From NCBI RefSeq assembly GCF_027579695.1, contig NC_083577.1, positions 36,239,698 to 36,303,697 of the forward strand: a DNA stretch of 64,000 nt, in the 5' to 3' direction. Positions within the stretch are counted from its first letter, which is position 1; each line of letters begins with the position of its first letter. Below the pieces are notes generated by a model. It was not told the origin of the DNA and ran no database searches. It saw nothing but the letters and a program-made list of their open reading frames with translations. Made by a program: the position numbers and the translations under genes. The DNA is from Neoarius graeffei. Lineage: Eukaryota; Chordata; Actinopteri; Siluriformes; Ariidae. Positions 34,401 to 43,676 of this stretch are shown piece after piece.

Positions 34401-37400
34401 TTCTGTTTTACTTGTTTCTACTTTGTCTTTTTTCTGTGTTTGTTTTTTGTAACTTGTACAAAATTCTAATAAAAATATAATTTAAAAAAATGGTTCCCAA
34501 AGTAATCCTGAGCCCATGTGGTTACATCAGCTAGAGACAAATGATGGTTCTTGATGAAGTGCCATCTGAAGGATCAGAGATCACAGGTGTTTGGCTTAGG
34601 TATGTGCCCTTACCCTTTCATCTCACCTCATTATCTCTAGCCGCTTTATCCTGTTCTACAGGGTCGCAGGCAAGCTGGAGCCTATCCCAGCTGACTACGG
34701 GCAAAAGGCGGGGTACACCCTGGACAAATCGCCAGGTCATCACAGGGCTGACACATAGACACAGACAACCATTCACATTCACACCTTCAGTCAATTTAGA
34801 GTCACCAGTTAACCTAACCTGCATGTCTTTGGACTGTGGGGGAAACCAGAGCACCCGGAGGAAACCCACGCGGACACGGGGAGAACATGCAAACTCCACA
34901 CAGAAAGGGCCTCGCCGGCCACGGGGCTCGAACCCGGACCTTCTTGCTGTGAGGCGACAGCGCTAACCACTACACTACCGTGCCGCCACCCTTACCCTTT
35001 ATGCACCAAAATTTCTCCAGATTCCTTGAGTAGTTTAATGATATTATGCACTGTAGAGGGTGAAATATCCAAATCCCGTTCTGTCTTTTTTTGAGAAGCA
35101 TTATTTTTAAACATTATAATAATTTTCTCATGCATTTATTGACAAACTGGAGATCCTCTGCGCATTTTTGCTCCTCAAAGACGAGGCATTTCCTGGACAC
35201 TGATTTTATACCAAATCATGATTATAGTCACCTGTTGACATCACCTGATTCAAATCACATCATTATTTAATTATTTTACCTCATTACTAGCCCTAAATTG
35301 CCCCCATCCCAACTTTTTGTGTTGTAGGTCTGAAATGCAGGAATGGATGTATATTAATAAATGAAATGAAGTTGATTTGACAAAACATGAAATATCTTGG
35401 GTTCATACCATCTGCAATGAAATACAAGTCAAAATAAATTCAGAAATCACTGCTTTCTTTTTTTATTTGGCTTTTCCATACCATCCCAACATTTCCTGAT
35501 TTGGGGTTGTACATGTGAAACACTTTTTAATTAATATAATTTAGCTTTTAGTTTATGTAATTTAGATAAAAATTATGAGAACAAGAATAAACAGTCAGGT
35601 CCATAAATATTCAGACACTGACAAAGTTATTATTTTCATTGCTGACCACAGTATATTGGCGTTAACATTCAATAATTAATGTCTGCAGACTTTCACATTT
35701 ATTTGAAATGTATTTACATACAAATTAAGTGACTAGTGCAGAAATTGCAACACTTTTTATATGTTGTGTCCCACTTTCTAAGGGACCAAAAGTAATTGGA
35801 CAATTTCAATCAAGATCAAGATTTGCTTTCAAGTCCAGCATTTGGAATCTGTTGCTGTTAAGTCTTAATATGAAATCTAAAAAACTGCCAATGAAACAAA
35901 CACTGTTAGGTTGAAAAATCAAAACAACAACAGTACAATAGCAAAAACATTAATTGTGGCCAATCAAGTATTTTGGTGCATTCTTAAAAAGTAAGAATGC
36001 ACTGATGAGCTCAGGAACACCAAAAAACCTGGAAGATCACAGAAAACAGCTGTGGATGACAGAAAAATTCTTTCCCTGGTGAAGAAAAACTCCACAACAA
36101 CTGGCAGATCAAGAATAACCTCTAGGAGGTAGGCATATCTGTGTCAAAGTCAACCAAAGATAATACAGAGAGTTTACAACAACAAGATGCAAACCATTGG
36201 TAAGCCTCAGAAACAAGAATATACAATTAAAGTTTGCCAAAAACATCAAGGAGAAAGCCCACGTAGTTCTGTAACAACGTCCTATGGAAAGATGAGACAA
36301 AGATTAAATTGTACCAGAATGATGGGAAGAGAAGTGTATGAAGAAGGGAAAGAATGACTCATGATCCATCATACCAATTCGTCTTGTGGCAGGAGAATGT
36401 ATGACTGTCAATGGAACTGGTTTCCTTGTATTTACTGCTGACGTGACTGCTGACAAAAGCAGCAGGATGAATTCTGAAGTGCATACGGCTATATTATCTG
36501 AGCAGATTCACCCAAATGCTTCAAAAGCATCTTAGTCCATAACTTAGTGAAACAGTATCAGGATGTATTTATTGATAGTCTTCAAAGCACTTCTGTAAGC
36601 CACTCTGGATAAGGGCATCTGCTAAATGCCATAAATGTAAACGTACATGGATGGCATTTCACACTGCAGAGGGACAATGATCCAAAGCATATTTTGAAAG
36701 CAACTCAAGCTTTTTTTTTTTAAAGGTAAAGAAGTGGAATGTTCTTCAATGGCCAAGTCAATCATCTGACCTGAATCCAATCGAGCATGCATTTCACTCG
36801 CCATAAACAAAACTGAAGGCAACACTCCCCAAAAACAAACAGGAACTGAAGGCAGATGCAGTAAAGGCCTGGGAGAACATCACCAGGGAAGAAACCCAGC
36901 ATCTGGTGATGTCTATGGGTCCCAGGCTTCAGGTAGACATTGACTGCAAAGGATTTGCAACCAAGCACTAAAGATGACAATAGTGTTGTAGTCAAGACCA
37001 CTTAAACCAAGACCAAGTCATGACCAAGACCAGACTGTATTGAGCCCGAGACAAGATCAAGACTTTAAGGGGTTGAGACCAAGTGAAGACCAAGACCAAG
37101 GCAGGGTGAGACTGAAACAAGACCAGGACCAGTCTAGTGGGTGTGAAGGGGGACGGGGAGGGGTAATGGCAGATTGAAAATTTCGAATTAGCAATGAGTC
37201 ACATTATTGGTCACATTTGAAGCAGGAAGTTTTACATTCAATGACAGTAATGATGTTAACAAATAAATCAGACAATGCACAAGCAATTTAGCAAAATCCT
37301 CAGTTATGGTCTTGACTGGTCTTGAAATAAAATATCAAGTCTTTGTATCTGAGACTGAGACAAGATTGAGTAAATTCCGAGATGAGACCTTCAAAAAATG

Positions 37401-38477
37401 GCCTTGAGACCGGTCTGGAGACCAAGACCAGTTTCAAGTACTACAAAACTAGATGACAATTTAATTTATGATTATGTTAATTAGTCCAGTTTCTTTTGGC
37501 CCCTTATAAAAGGGGGTGGGAGTGGAGCACATATACAAGTGCTGTTATTCCTAAACCATTCACCCCAACTTGACTGTAAATACTCCGGTTAAAGCTCATA
37601 TTTGTTGTTCATATTAATTAATTAATTAATTAATTAATTAATTAATTAATTAATTAATTAATTAATTATCAGAGTTCATATTCATTATTTAATTCCAATT
37701 TACAACAAAAATGACAATAAATTTGTCAATGTCCAAATATGTATGGACCTAACTGTACTTCTGTAAGAACAATAGAAATAACAAATAAACTGAAGGACCC
37801 TGTCAGCAATCAGGCTATGATAAGTTCAACAATTACTCACAACGTTACTCTATAAATTATGCCTGGAGACCAAGAGAGTCATGTTAAATTCAAACTGTTA
37901 TTGTTGGATACACATTTCATTTCAAACTTATCTTTTTTCTACTCATAAACTGGGGAGATGCAATGAAAGCTTTGAATGAAAATTAATCTTAACCTGTGGT
38001 GTGTTATTTATACTTTTCATGAGAGAGTAAAATCTACAGATATGTCTGTGTGTGTATAATTAGTTTTTAGTGTGTTTTTACCTGATAGTCGGTTACTGCC
38101 TCATCAACGGGGCAGAATTTGTGGTTGGTGTGTTTTCTTGAATCCCGACACACCACACACAGCGGCTGTTGATCATCCAGACAGAAGAGTTTAAGTTTCT
38201 CACTGTGCAGACTGCAGACTGTTTCAGACGCTGAGCTCTGACTTCTCTCCTGTAAGAAAGTCTCACACAGGTTCTTTAAGGCCAAGTTTAAGGGTAACTG
38301 ACTCATCATAGATGATCTTTTCCTACAAACAGGACATTCTCTGGATCCTTTGCTTTCCCAAAACTGCAGCAAACACACTTTACACACACTGTGACTACAA
38401 TGTAGAACAATAGGATTCTTGAAAATTTCATGGCAAACAGGACAGGAGAGATCCTTTTCTGTGAAATTAGCTGCCAT
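24780..38477 (-). CDS. TRIM-family E3 ubiquitin ligase, TRIM35/zinc-binding protein A33-like (whole gene, six coding exons)
   Basis: Exons on minus: 38477-38082, 26265-26170, 26082-25852, 25723-25701, 25613-25495, 25318-24780. They total 1404 nt and encode 467 aa with GT-AG introns and consistent phases. Domains: RING C3HC4 (Cys12, 15, 27, His29, Cys32, 35, 48, 51); B-box 2 (Cys88, His91, Cys99, Asp102, Cys107, Cys110, His116, His119); coiled coil about 133-245; PRY-SPRY (B30.2) about 289-467 with [16 protein letters not shown] and [10 protein letters not shown]. Proteins of this kind transfer ubiquitin to targets chosen by the B30.2 domain, and many fish members are interferon-induced. The 96-, 231-, 23- and 119-nt middle exons fit the standard fish TRIM exon plan. 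Intron 1 (11,816 bp) is swollen by nested transposons, yet all exons look intact. The exact paralogue is not decidable, because this family is greatly expanded in fish. Confidence 0.92.
25326..25400. repeat. (CA)n microsatellite in TRIM intron 5
   Basis: About 37 uninterrupted CA dinucleotides only 8 bp from the exon 6 acceptor. On the transcribed strand it reads (TG)n just before the acceptor, close enough to affect splicing. The His/Thr and Cys/Val repeat frames over it are artefacts. Confidence 0.95.
25495..25613 (-). CDS. TRIM gene exon 5 (linker before B30.2)
   Basis: 119 nt encoding [20 protein letters not shown] ... MQHMVQY. Acceptor TTTTTTGCAG, donor ATA/GTAATA. The split Thr codon joins the next exon to give the family phrase QYTPVTLDP. 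Confidence 0.88.
25701..25723 (-). CDS. TRIM gene exon 4 (23-nt microexon)
   Basis: 23 nt encoding NYKATVK plus two bases of an Arg codon. Flanked by TTTTGCAG and GTGAGTG. The 23-nt microexon is conserved in TRIM genes and too short for ORF finding. Confidence 0.9.
25852..26082 (-). CDS. TRIM gene exon 3 (coiled coil)
   Basis: 231 nt, phase 0 to 0, encoding [20 protein letters not shown] ... EDVSFLQ, a Glu/Lys-rich amphipathic helix. One codon shorter than the 234 nt usual in the family. Confidence 0.9.
26170..26265 (-). CDS. TRIM gene exon 2 (coiled-coil start)
   Basis: 96 nt, phase 0 to 0, encoding [17 protein letters not shown]... to EHIK. Acceptor TTATTTCAG, donor AAG/GTTAGA. The 96-nt length is diagnostic of TRIM genes. 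Confidence 0.9.
26419..26794 (-). mobile_element. SINE in TRIM intron 1, minus strand
   Basis: Complete copy with tRNA-like head at the right and CATCTCATCTCATT tail at the left. Target duplication CTACAAAAATT at 26408-26418 and 26795-26805. Confidence 0.9.
26806..27261. other. TRIM intron 1 segment, nothing recognised
   Basis: AT-rich non-coding DNA. CTCCCTATTTAAACACC-like text and a TTGGTGCCAAGCCATTGCTTGGC hairpin-like stretch occur near 27050-27080; no family recognised. Confidence 0.35.
27262..27640 (+). mobile_element. chimeric SINE: head of one family, tail of another
   Basis: The head (GGTGGTGTAGTGGTTAGC, box B GGGTTCAAGCCC) and body to about 27440 match the GATGA-tailed family. From about 27445 the sequence switches to the 3' body and tail seen at 2108-2445 (GGGTTAAATGCAGAGG, GTGTGCATGTGACAAATAAA), ending in TTTCTTCTTCTT. 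Either a distinct subfamily or a template-switch fusion. Confidence 0.7.
28441..29283 (+). pseudogene. LINE ORF1 with one early stop
   Basis: ATG at 28441 opens a 280-codon frame with a single in-frame TAA at codon 12 (28474-28476). After it: acidic Ala/Glu-rich region, coiled coil ([20 protein letters not shown]), RRM core ([30 protein letters not shown]) and CTD ([32 protein letters not shown]). This is the trimerising nucleic-acid chaperone of L1-type LINEs. A downstream start could still give most of the protein. Confidence 0.85.
29646..30018 (+). mobile_element. SINE between LINE ORF1 and ORF2
   Basis: Complete copy flanked by ATGTTTGTATGC (29634-29645 and 30019-30030). Head, box B GGGTTCGAGCCCC, body and GATGA tail are all present. 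Confidence 0.95.
30033..34268 (+). pseudogene. LINE ORF2: endonuclease-reverse transcriptase (decayed)
   Basis: Endonuclease ([42 protein letters not shown]), reverse transcriptase ([52 protein letters not shown]) and a C-terminal Cys/His region ([10 protein letters not shown]...HLFWTC). Breaks: an in-frame TAA at 30981-30983; a SINE inserted in the RT at 31707-32092; frameshifts near 32405 and 33230, and a further break between 33618 and 33753. YADD is intact. Confidence 0.85.
31707..32092 (+). mobile_element. SINE inside the LINE reverse transcriptase
   Basis: Complete copy flanked by ACTAGCAAATCGG (31694-31706 and 32093-32105). It splits the phrase [13 protein letters not shown] of the RT. 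The tail has five GATGA-type repeats, so it is young. Confidence 0.95.
34619..34988 (-). mobile_element. SINE in the split Tc1 element, minus strand
   Basis: Complete minus-oriented copy flanked by CCCTTACCCTTT (34607-34618 and 34989-35000). Confidence 0.95.
36590..36650 (+). mobile_element. L2/CR1-type LINE 3' tail fragment
   Basis: TGTAAGCCACTCTGGATAAG, then GGCATCTGCTAAATGCCATA and AATGTAAA, is the well-known 3' end of fish L2-like LINEs. Only the tail is present, a typical extreme 5' truncation. Confidence 0.65.
36982..37450. mobile_element. MITE with AGTGTTGTAGTC ends and 10-bp target duplication
   Basis: Ends AGTGTTGTAGTCAAGACC and the inverse AAGTACTACAAAACT, with AGATGACAAT directly repeated at 36972-36981 and 37451-37460. 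Interior is a GAGACCAAGACC-rich quasi-palindrome. 469 bp, non-coding, common fish MITE type. Confidence 0.8.
37613..37668. repeat. (TTAA)n microsatellite
   Basis: About 14 uninterrupted ATTA tetranucleotides. Confidence 0.95.
37757..38081. other. TRIM intron 1, 5' end
   Basis: Non-coding DNA leading to the exon 1 donor at 38081. Nothing recognised. Confidence 0.4.
38082..38477 (-). CDS. TRIM gene exon 1 (RING and B-box)
   Basis: 396 nt, 132 codons, from ATG at 38477 to donor CAG/GTAAAA, phase 0. Encodes [15 protein letters not shown] and both zinc modules with every ligand present. Confidence 0.92.
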
Positions 38478-38518
38478 TTCCTTTTGCTGTTGTTATTCTC
38501 GCCAGTCTAAATGATCTG

Positions 38519-38541
38519 AGTTTCATTTTCATTTCTGGGAA
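38519..38541 (-). promoter_or_regulatory. ISRE plus GAS-like site upstream of the TRIM gene
   Basis: On the gene strand GAAAATGAAACT (38530-38519) is an exact ISRE core (GAAANNGAAACT), and TTCCCAGAA (38541-38533) is a GAS palindrome (TTCNNNGAA). They lie 42-64 bp upstream of the ATG and 2 bp apart. IRF9/STAT1/STAT2 and STAT1 dimers bind such sites. This predicts interferon induction; the exact start of transcription is not known. Confidence 0.65.
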
Positions 38542-38559
38542 AGTCACACCTTGATTTCA

Positions 38560-38915
38560 GGTTTGTGTTAAACACATGACCATGCCTCTTACGTCAGGCT
38601 CCATTTAATAATCATTTCTTTTCTGAACAGTGAAAATGTAAGACTGAATTTGTATAAAAATACATTTTCATGTAAAAGCTGAAAATGTGTAAAACTAAAC
38701 TCATGGGAACACTGCAGCTACTTGTGAAGAACTGCAGTACAGTCATTTCAGACTCCACACTTCTTTAATAGGTGGAGTTTTTAGATAACAATCTTTGTTC
38801 ATGTCATATACAGCAGTCAAGGCTATATATGAAATTAAATCTTCATATTTAATTTCAGTGGAAATCATTCATTCATTCATTCATTCATTCATACATACAT
38901 ACATACATACATACA
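38560..38915. other. region upstream of the TRIM gene, with (ATTC)n(ATAC)n
   Basis: No gene. A (CATT)n/(CATA)n microsatellite lies at 38866-38915 and merges with the SINE tail. Confidence 0.5.
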
Positions 38916-39268
38916 TTATCTGTAGCTGCTTATCCTGTGCAGGGTCGCAGGCAAGCTGGAACCTATCCCAGCTGACTATGGGTGAGAGGTGGGGTACACC
39001 CTGGACAAGTCGCCAGGTCATCGCAGGGCTGACACATAGAGACAAACAACCATTCACATTCACACCTACAATCAATTTAGAGCCACTAATTAACCTAACC
39101 TGCATGTCTTTGGACTGTGGGGGAAACCAGAGCACCCGGAGGAAACCCACACAGACATGGGGAGAACATGCAAACTCCACACAGAAAGGTCCCTGTCGGC
39201 CGCTGGGCTTGAACCCAGAACCTTCTTGCTGTGAGGCAACAGTGCTAACCACTATACCACCGGGCCGC
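38916..39268 (-). mobile_element. SINE, minus strand, moderately diverged
   Basis: Full-length minus copy with head near 39268 (GCGGCCCGGTGGTATAG on -). TTCATTCATACAT occurs on both sides, but the left side is microsatellite, so the duplication is ambiguous. Confidence 0.85.
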
Positions 39269-40140
39269 TTCATTCATACATGTTCGTTCATATTCATTGA
39301 TGAGGTCTATGGATGATGAAGCTGTCAGTGGTTAAGCAGTGGTAGAGAGGAAAAAGAATCAGGATCTGGAAGGGATGATAGGGTGCAGGAAGCTATAGAG
39401 GAAGGGGAGATGGAGGTTTCAGTGAGTGGGAGAAACATTTTGATAGCTGACTTTAGGCAGGACAGGGAGGGTGATGGTCATGGTATTATGAGTGCTGTGT
39501 TCATGAGGGGATGTCCATTAGAAGAAAAGCGCTGATGAACTGATGGTAGAAATGTCCAGTTGGAAGTAAGTTGGATAGAGTTGTGAAATATGGATCCAGT
39601 TGACATCAGCTTCATAGGATTTTATGAGTATTTATTTATTCATTCGTTGACTCTTTGTAGAGCAGTTGTGTAGTCACAACATAAGCTTTATTCACATGTT
39701 TATAGTCAGCTTTCACTGTCAGCAAGCAGATTTTTTTTTAACAGAACCATCCTTGCATGAAACTCAGATATCATTAGTTAGGATGCTGAAGAACTAGTTA
39801 TCTTAACATTCAGTATAATACAGCAAAACTAGTTTTGTACTTTGATACATGATAAAGCTTGAAATAAATTTAGTTTAATTTAGTCTTGGGGTTATGGGTT
39901 ACACACACACAGGAATAAGAAATAAAAACCTACAAAAGAAAACCCATTGTCACGAGGCTTTTCCATTTCATCCGCGTCCCTTTTTACATTTTGTTTCGAT
40001 GGAGCCAATCTAACTTCATCATTACATTAACATGGAACTAGCTAACATTTTACTGAACCAAAGAAATGACAACTGTAATTACAGAGCTCATTAATAAACA
40101 TGTATAACTTAACAGCATGACCTGTACCCTTTTCAGAATG
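39269..40140. other. intergenic, nothing coding recognised
   Basis: No gene. 39640-39735 is similar to 46420-46510 (GTAGARCARTTGTGTRGTC ... CACTGTCAGCAAG), so one repeat copy flanks the I-LINE cluster on each side. Confidence 0.4.
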
Positions 40141-40147
<7 letters not shown>

Positions 40148-40220
<73 letters not shown>

Positions 40221-40241
40221 TGTGTGTGTGTGTGTGTGTGT
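40148..40241. repeat. (TA)n(TG)n microsatellite
   Basis: About 70 bp of (AT)n followed by about 22 bp of (GT)n. Tyr/Ile repeat frames over it are artefacts. Confidence 0.95.
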
Positions 40242-40329
40242 ATACATACATTAAAAAGAAAAAATATACCTACGATAAATACTAAATTAGAGGAATTATG
40301 TGCTATTATAGTGCTATTTAATTCATAAT

Positions 40330-40705
40330 TAAATAGCACTTTATTTACAATAAGGAAACATAATACAGGAAGTTGTGAATTTTGTTGTCAAGAAGAAACA
40401 ATAGAACATGTTATGATACTACTATCCAAAATATGAAATGATGAGAAGGGAACTGAGACTGAACCTTGAAAAACTAAAGTTAAAATTGGATTTGCGGGAT
40501 CTTTTACAAAGAAGCTCTGAAGAGAAACGTTATTTATTTTTGTTTCAGTATCTCAGAAGAGGGAAATTGATGGAGAGATTTTTTTTTTTAGAGACAAGAT
40601 GTAGATAGTATCCCAATCCACACTCTTTACCAGTTGGTGACGGTAATGCACCAAAATGTTGTTTGCCAACCACCATAAAACCCCAAGAAGAAGAAGAATC
40701 ATGAG
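40330..40705 (+). mobile_element. I-clade LINE, 3' end (copy 1 of a tandem series)
   Basis: Frame text NTGSCEFCCQEETIEHVM (a CCHC-like finger after the RNase H domain) and LRRGKLMER, then the family 3' UTR: GGTGACGGTAATGCACC, GTTTGCCAACCACCATAAAA and the tail (GAA)n at 40687-40698. Severely 5'-truncated. Confidence 0.7.
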
Positions 40706-41400
40706 CGCTATGCTGGCTGTTTGTGATGTCATCTATTGATCTGAACTTACAAAAAGAAATGAAAGAGAAGTCCAAGCCAGCACCCACTTATTACATTGTC
40801 CAAAGCTACATACAACAATACTTTGCAGATAAGACAGTGGTATTTACAGATGGTTCAAAAAACCCTGAATCTGGATGCACTGGTTGCAGTATATATCCCA
40901 CAGTATGGCACAGCTATAAAAAGAAGAACAACAGATAATCTTTCAGTATGCACAGTAGAGCTTGTGGCTATAACTCTAGGATTGCCATGGGTTGAGGAAA
41001 ACAACCAAAATAATACACTAATAGCAACAGATAGTTTATCAGCACTCATGAGCATCAGGTCAGGGAAATCATGCAGGCAAGATATTATAAATGAAATATG
41101 CCATATCATATACAGTATACACAGAATGGGTTTAAGTGTATGTTTCATTTGGGTTCCTGCTCATGTAGGAGTAGAAGGAAATGAGGACGTAGACATATTG
41201 GCAAAACAATCAGTGAAATTACAAACAATTCATCTGCAAATTCCATTATGTAAAGCTGAGGCTAAAACCATCATTAAAAGTCAAACAGGAAAAGTATGGC
41301 AGGAGCACTGGGACACCAGTGATACAGGAAGACATCTCTACAATATACAAAAGCATGTGGGTCATTTCACAGTAATTGAGCATTTTGTGTCCTATGACTA
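40706..41400 (+). pseudogene. RNase H domain of an I-clade LINE (decayed)
   Basis: Type I RNase H: Asp in VFTDGSKN, Glu in CTVELVA, Asp in IATDSLSAL and the HVGVEGNEDVD end with the last Asp. An internal frameshift near 40860 separates the first Asp from the rest. In I-clade LINEs this domain helps remove the RNA template. Confidence 0.7.
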
Positions 41401-43676
41401 GCTGCTGGAATAAGGGTTCATCAGACAACTCATGTAAGGCAATTAAACACCCTAAAATACTAAGAAGAACTATATTCTGTAGATGGAGTCCAAAAATTAA
41501 TTATCGACACTTTATATTTTAGAAATAATAAATATAAAATTAGTAATTCACAAAATTGGGCTGTCCGGTAGGCCGGGTTAAAATTTGCAATGCCCTTTTT
41601 TGTCGAATTTAGCATGAATTTATTACAAAGTTTTGGCTTAATCTACTAAAAAGATTGTGGTCAGTTCATTTCCCCAGGGACAAGGTTCCTAATTCACAAA
41701 GTATATTTTTATTTTTCACTGATAGTCTCTGTTCTGCAATTCAGTGTCAGTGCTGTTACCAAACTACATTTTCTAGAGAGGCTGAACAGACTGACTATTA
41801 ATTCAGTTCTTCCAGTAGCCAAAAGATGTCTCCCTTGTACTTAATTTTGGAGGGAATTCAAAATGGCAGAAGTGGTGGCTTGTGTCTTCTAAATTTGGTA
41901 AGTATTCCCTATTTTTGGCCCAGTATGTTAATTCACCGTCAGTGATGTTACTGTAATTCGCGCTTATTATGTGCTCCACAGAAAGGAGTAACAACTAGGG
42001 ACGTAAGAGGCATGATGAGAGATGCAACCAGGGCGAAAGTATCAGCACAGTAAGCTTGTGGTTCATGAAAAGTGTATTTTGTCATTTTTTGTCAGTGCTG
42101 TTACCGTCAGTGCTGTTAAGTTGCACGTGGTAACAGCACTGACACAGAGTAACAGCAATGACAGTTCAGGGATATGTTCTAATATTAACCCTTATATTTC
42201 CCAGATATTTTATTGAAAACAGTGCTTTTTATAGCCTAGGCCTACTGTTGGAATGGATTCGGTAGTTGCCCACCACCTATACATCTGATCAAACCATTTT
42301 ATCTTCCAGAGTTGGATTGGATTGTAATTCCATCATGCCACCAAAGTCGAGGGCGGAAATCCAAAGGGAGTACAGAAGGAGGAGCAACCTTGGCTAGTTC
42401 TCCTAGCCAGCTCATCCCCCTGGAATCACTTGAAGACAGCCTTGTTGACAAGTGGTGTGTCGTGTTGTACAGCTTTGATGGTAAGCCATACCCAGGAAAA
42501 ATCATTGGACATGATGAAATCAACCTGGAGGTAAAGTGTATGTCCTGTATTGGCCAGAACTGATTTTTCTGGCCAGCCATGGAGGACATTTGCAGGTACA
42601 CGCCAAGTGATGTCATAACACTCATTGAAGAGCCGCAGCAGATTACTGAAAGACGGAACCATTTCAAGGTTAACACAAATGTTTGGAGGCTTGTGGAGGA
42701 CTTTGTTCATGATATGGAGTAATTTTCTCAAACTTTTTGATGGTGACATTTGAACTCTGAATTGGTGAAACTCCACATAAGCTAAGTTGTTGAAGCCCTC
42801 ATGCTTCGGTACTTGTTGCAATGTTTGAGTTGAAGTTTGAACGAAATCATTGAAATAAGTAGCTGATAACTGCATTTCGAAGGCACAAATTGCCTAGGTG
42901 GAGAGGCACATTGTGATGGTCATTGTTCAGTGTCCAGATCTATGTTATATGGAAAAGAAGTAAAAAAAAACTCAGGATATAAAGAAACATTGATAGGGTG
43001 TGTGGTACCTTATTCTATGAATAAAAGTTGTTTCTGTTTAGGTGTTGTATTTAACTGGTAATGTACTGGTAACAGTAATGACAAGTGTAGCTCTAGTCAC
43101 AGCACTGACATAGGTCAGTACTGTTACTAGGTTTTCATTCCTGTTACCCTTTGTTTTGGTTAGATTTCTTTATCTAAAAAGGGCTGACAGAAGGGTTATG
43201 CCATGTTTCGTTTTCTACCATTAGTAGTACTTCATTTTATGACTGCTGAATTTATCGTGTTATTGGATTCTTGTCATTTTGTTATTTGGAAGTTGTTATT
43301 CCAAGGAAATAAAGTTTGTGTTTCCATGAATTTTATGATTTCAATGAAATATGTTTCATATCGTTTCTTTCACATGGCAGTGTGGGAAAGGGACACACTG
43401 TGTGCATGTTAACCACAGAAATCTCACAAAAGAAAGTTTGCTTCATAGTGCATTGTCTTCCATGACATCTGGTAACAGCACTGACAGTTCAGCTAGGTAC
43501 TAGCATATAAAATATCTAAAAAAAAAAAAGGGAAGTTGTGTAAAAAGTGCACTGTCAAGCTTTGGAACATGATATATCTATTCCCTACACTTACTCAAGC
43601 TGATTTTTACATGCATACATGACAGCTACCCATCCCATTCTTACTGACTGGAAAATGCTCAGTTACTGTGATAACC
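41363..43676. mobile_element. unclassified DNA transposon with TIRs and subterminal 15-mers
   Basis: Inserted in the I-LINE at a duplicated CATGTGGGT (41354-41362 and 43677-43685; 8-9 bp). Ends are inverted: TTCACAGTAATTGAGCATTTT on the left and the inverse of TATCACAGTAACTGAGCATTTT on the right. About nine 15-bp motifs of the form GTCAGTGCTGTTACC lie inside: + at 41746, 41938, 42091 and 42106, inverted at 42129, 42148, 43068, about 43097 and 43471. 2.3 kb with one terminal exon and no transposase recognised. An 8-9-bp duplication fits hAT, P or MULE-like elements. Confidence 0.7.
42310..42722 (+). pseudogene. terminal exon of an unknown element-borne gene
   Basis: A pyrimidine tract and TTATCTTCCAG precede the frame, which therefore looks like a 3' exon. 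It reads SCHQSRGRKSKGSTEGG, LVDKWCVVLYSFDGKPYPGK, IIGHDEINLEVKCMSCIGQN, one in-frame TGA (42561-42563), FFWPAMEDICRYTPSDVITL, IEEPQQ, and ends TAA at 42722. The pattern 'W-hV-YDGKPYPG-I ... VKCM ... FFWP ... D' looks like a small beta-barrel, Tudor- or SH3-like, seen at the C-terminus of many uncharacterised fish proteins. Function unknown. Confidence 0.5.

Larger units (their letters stand above)
28300..34487 (+). mobile_element. full-length L1/Tx1-type LINE in TRIM intron 1
   Basis: A 17-bp target duplication AAATGGTTCCCAAAGTA (28283-28299; 34488-34504) flanks the whole element: 5' UTR 28300-28440, ORF1 28441-29283, ORF2 about 30033-34268, 3' UTR ending AATAAAAATATAATTT plus A run. Two SINEs inserted later (29646-30018 and 31707-32092). 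The net length is about 5.4 kb. It is antisense to the TRIM gene. Confidence 0.9.
27645..35514 (-). mobile_element. Tc1-like transposon, minus strand, split by LINE and SINE insertions
   Basis: Left part 27645-28299 carries C-terminal transposase debris ([31 protein letters not shown]) and right part 34505-35514 the 5' half and terminal repeat ending TTTGGGGTTGTA. The LINE at 28300-34487 sits between duplicated AAATGGTTCCCAAAGTA. A SINE (34619-34988) was added to the right part. The left end lacks a TIR, so it is truncated. Not functional. Confidence 0.75.
35592..37756 (+). mobile_element. Tc1-like transposon with decayed transposase and inner insertions
   Basis: Terminal repeats CAGTCAGGTCCATAAATATT on the left and the inverse, AATATGTATGGACCTAACTG, on the right. 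Interior shows frame-broken transposase (GATGAGACAAAGATTAAATTGTACC, the first catalytic Asp region). Insertions: an L2-type tail near 36590-36650, a MITE at 36982-37450 and a (TTAA)n tract at about 37613-37668. Old and dead. Confidence 0.75.

Noticed and set aside
38795-39316. 173-aa frame upstream of the TRIM gene
   Set aside because: Microsatellite plus SINE translation.
40042-40339. Tyr-Ile repeat proteins on both strands
   Set aside because: Translations of a (TA)n(TG)n microsatellite.
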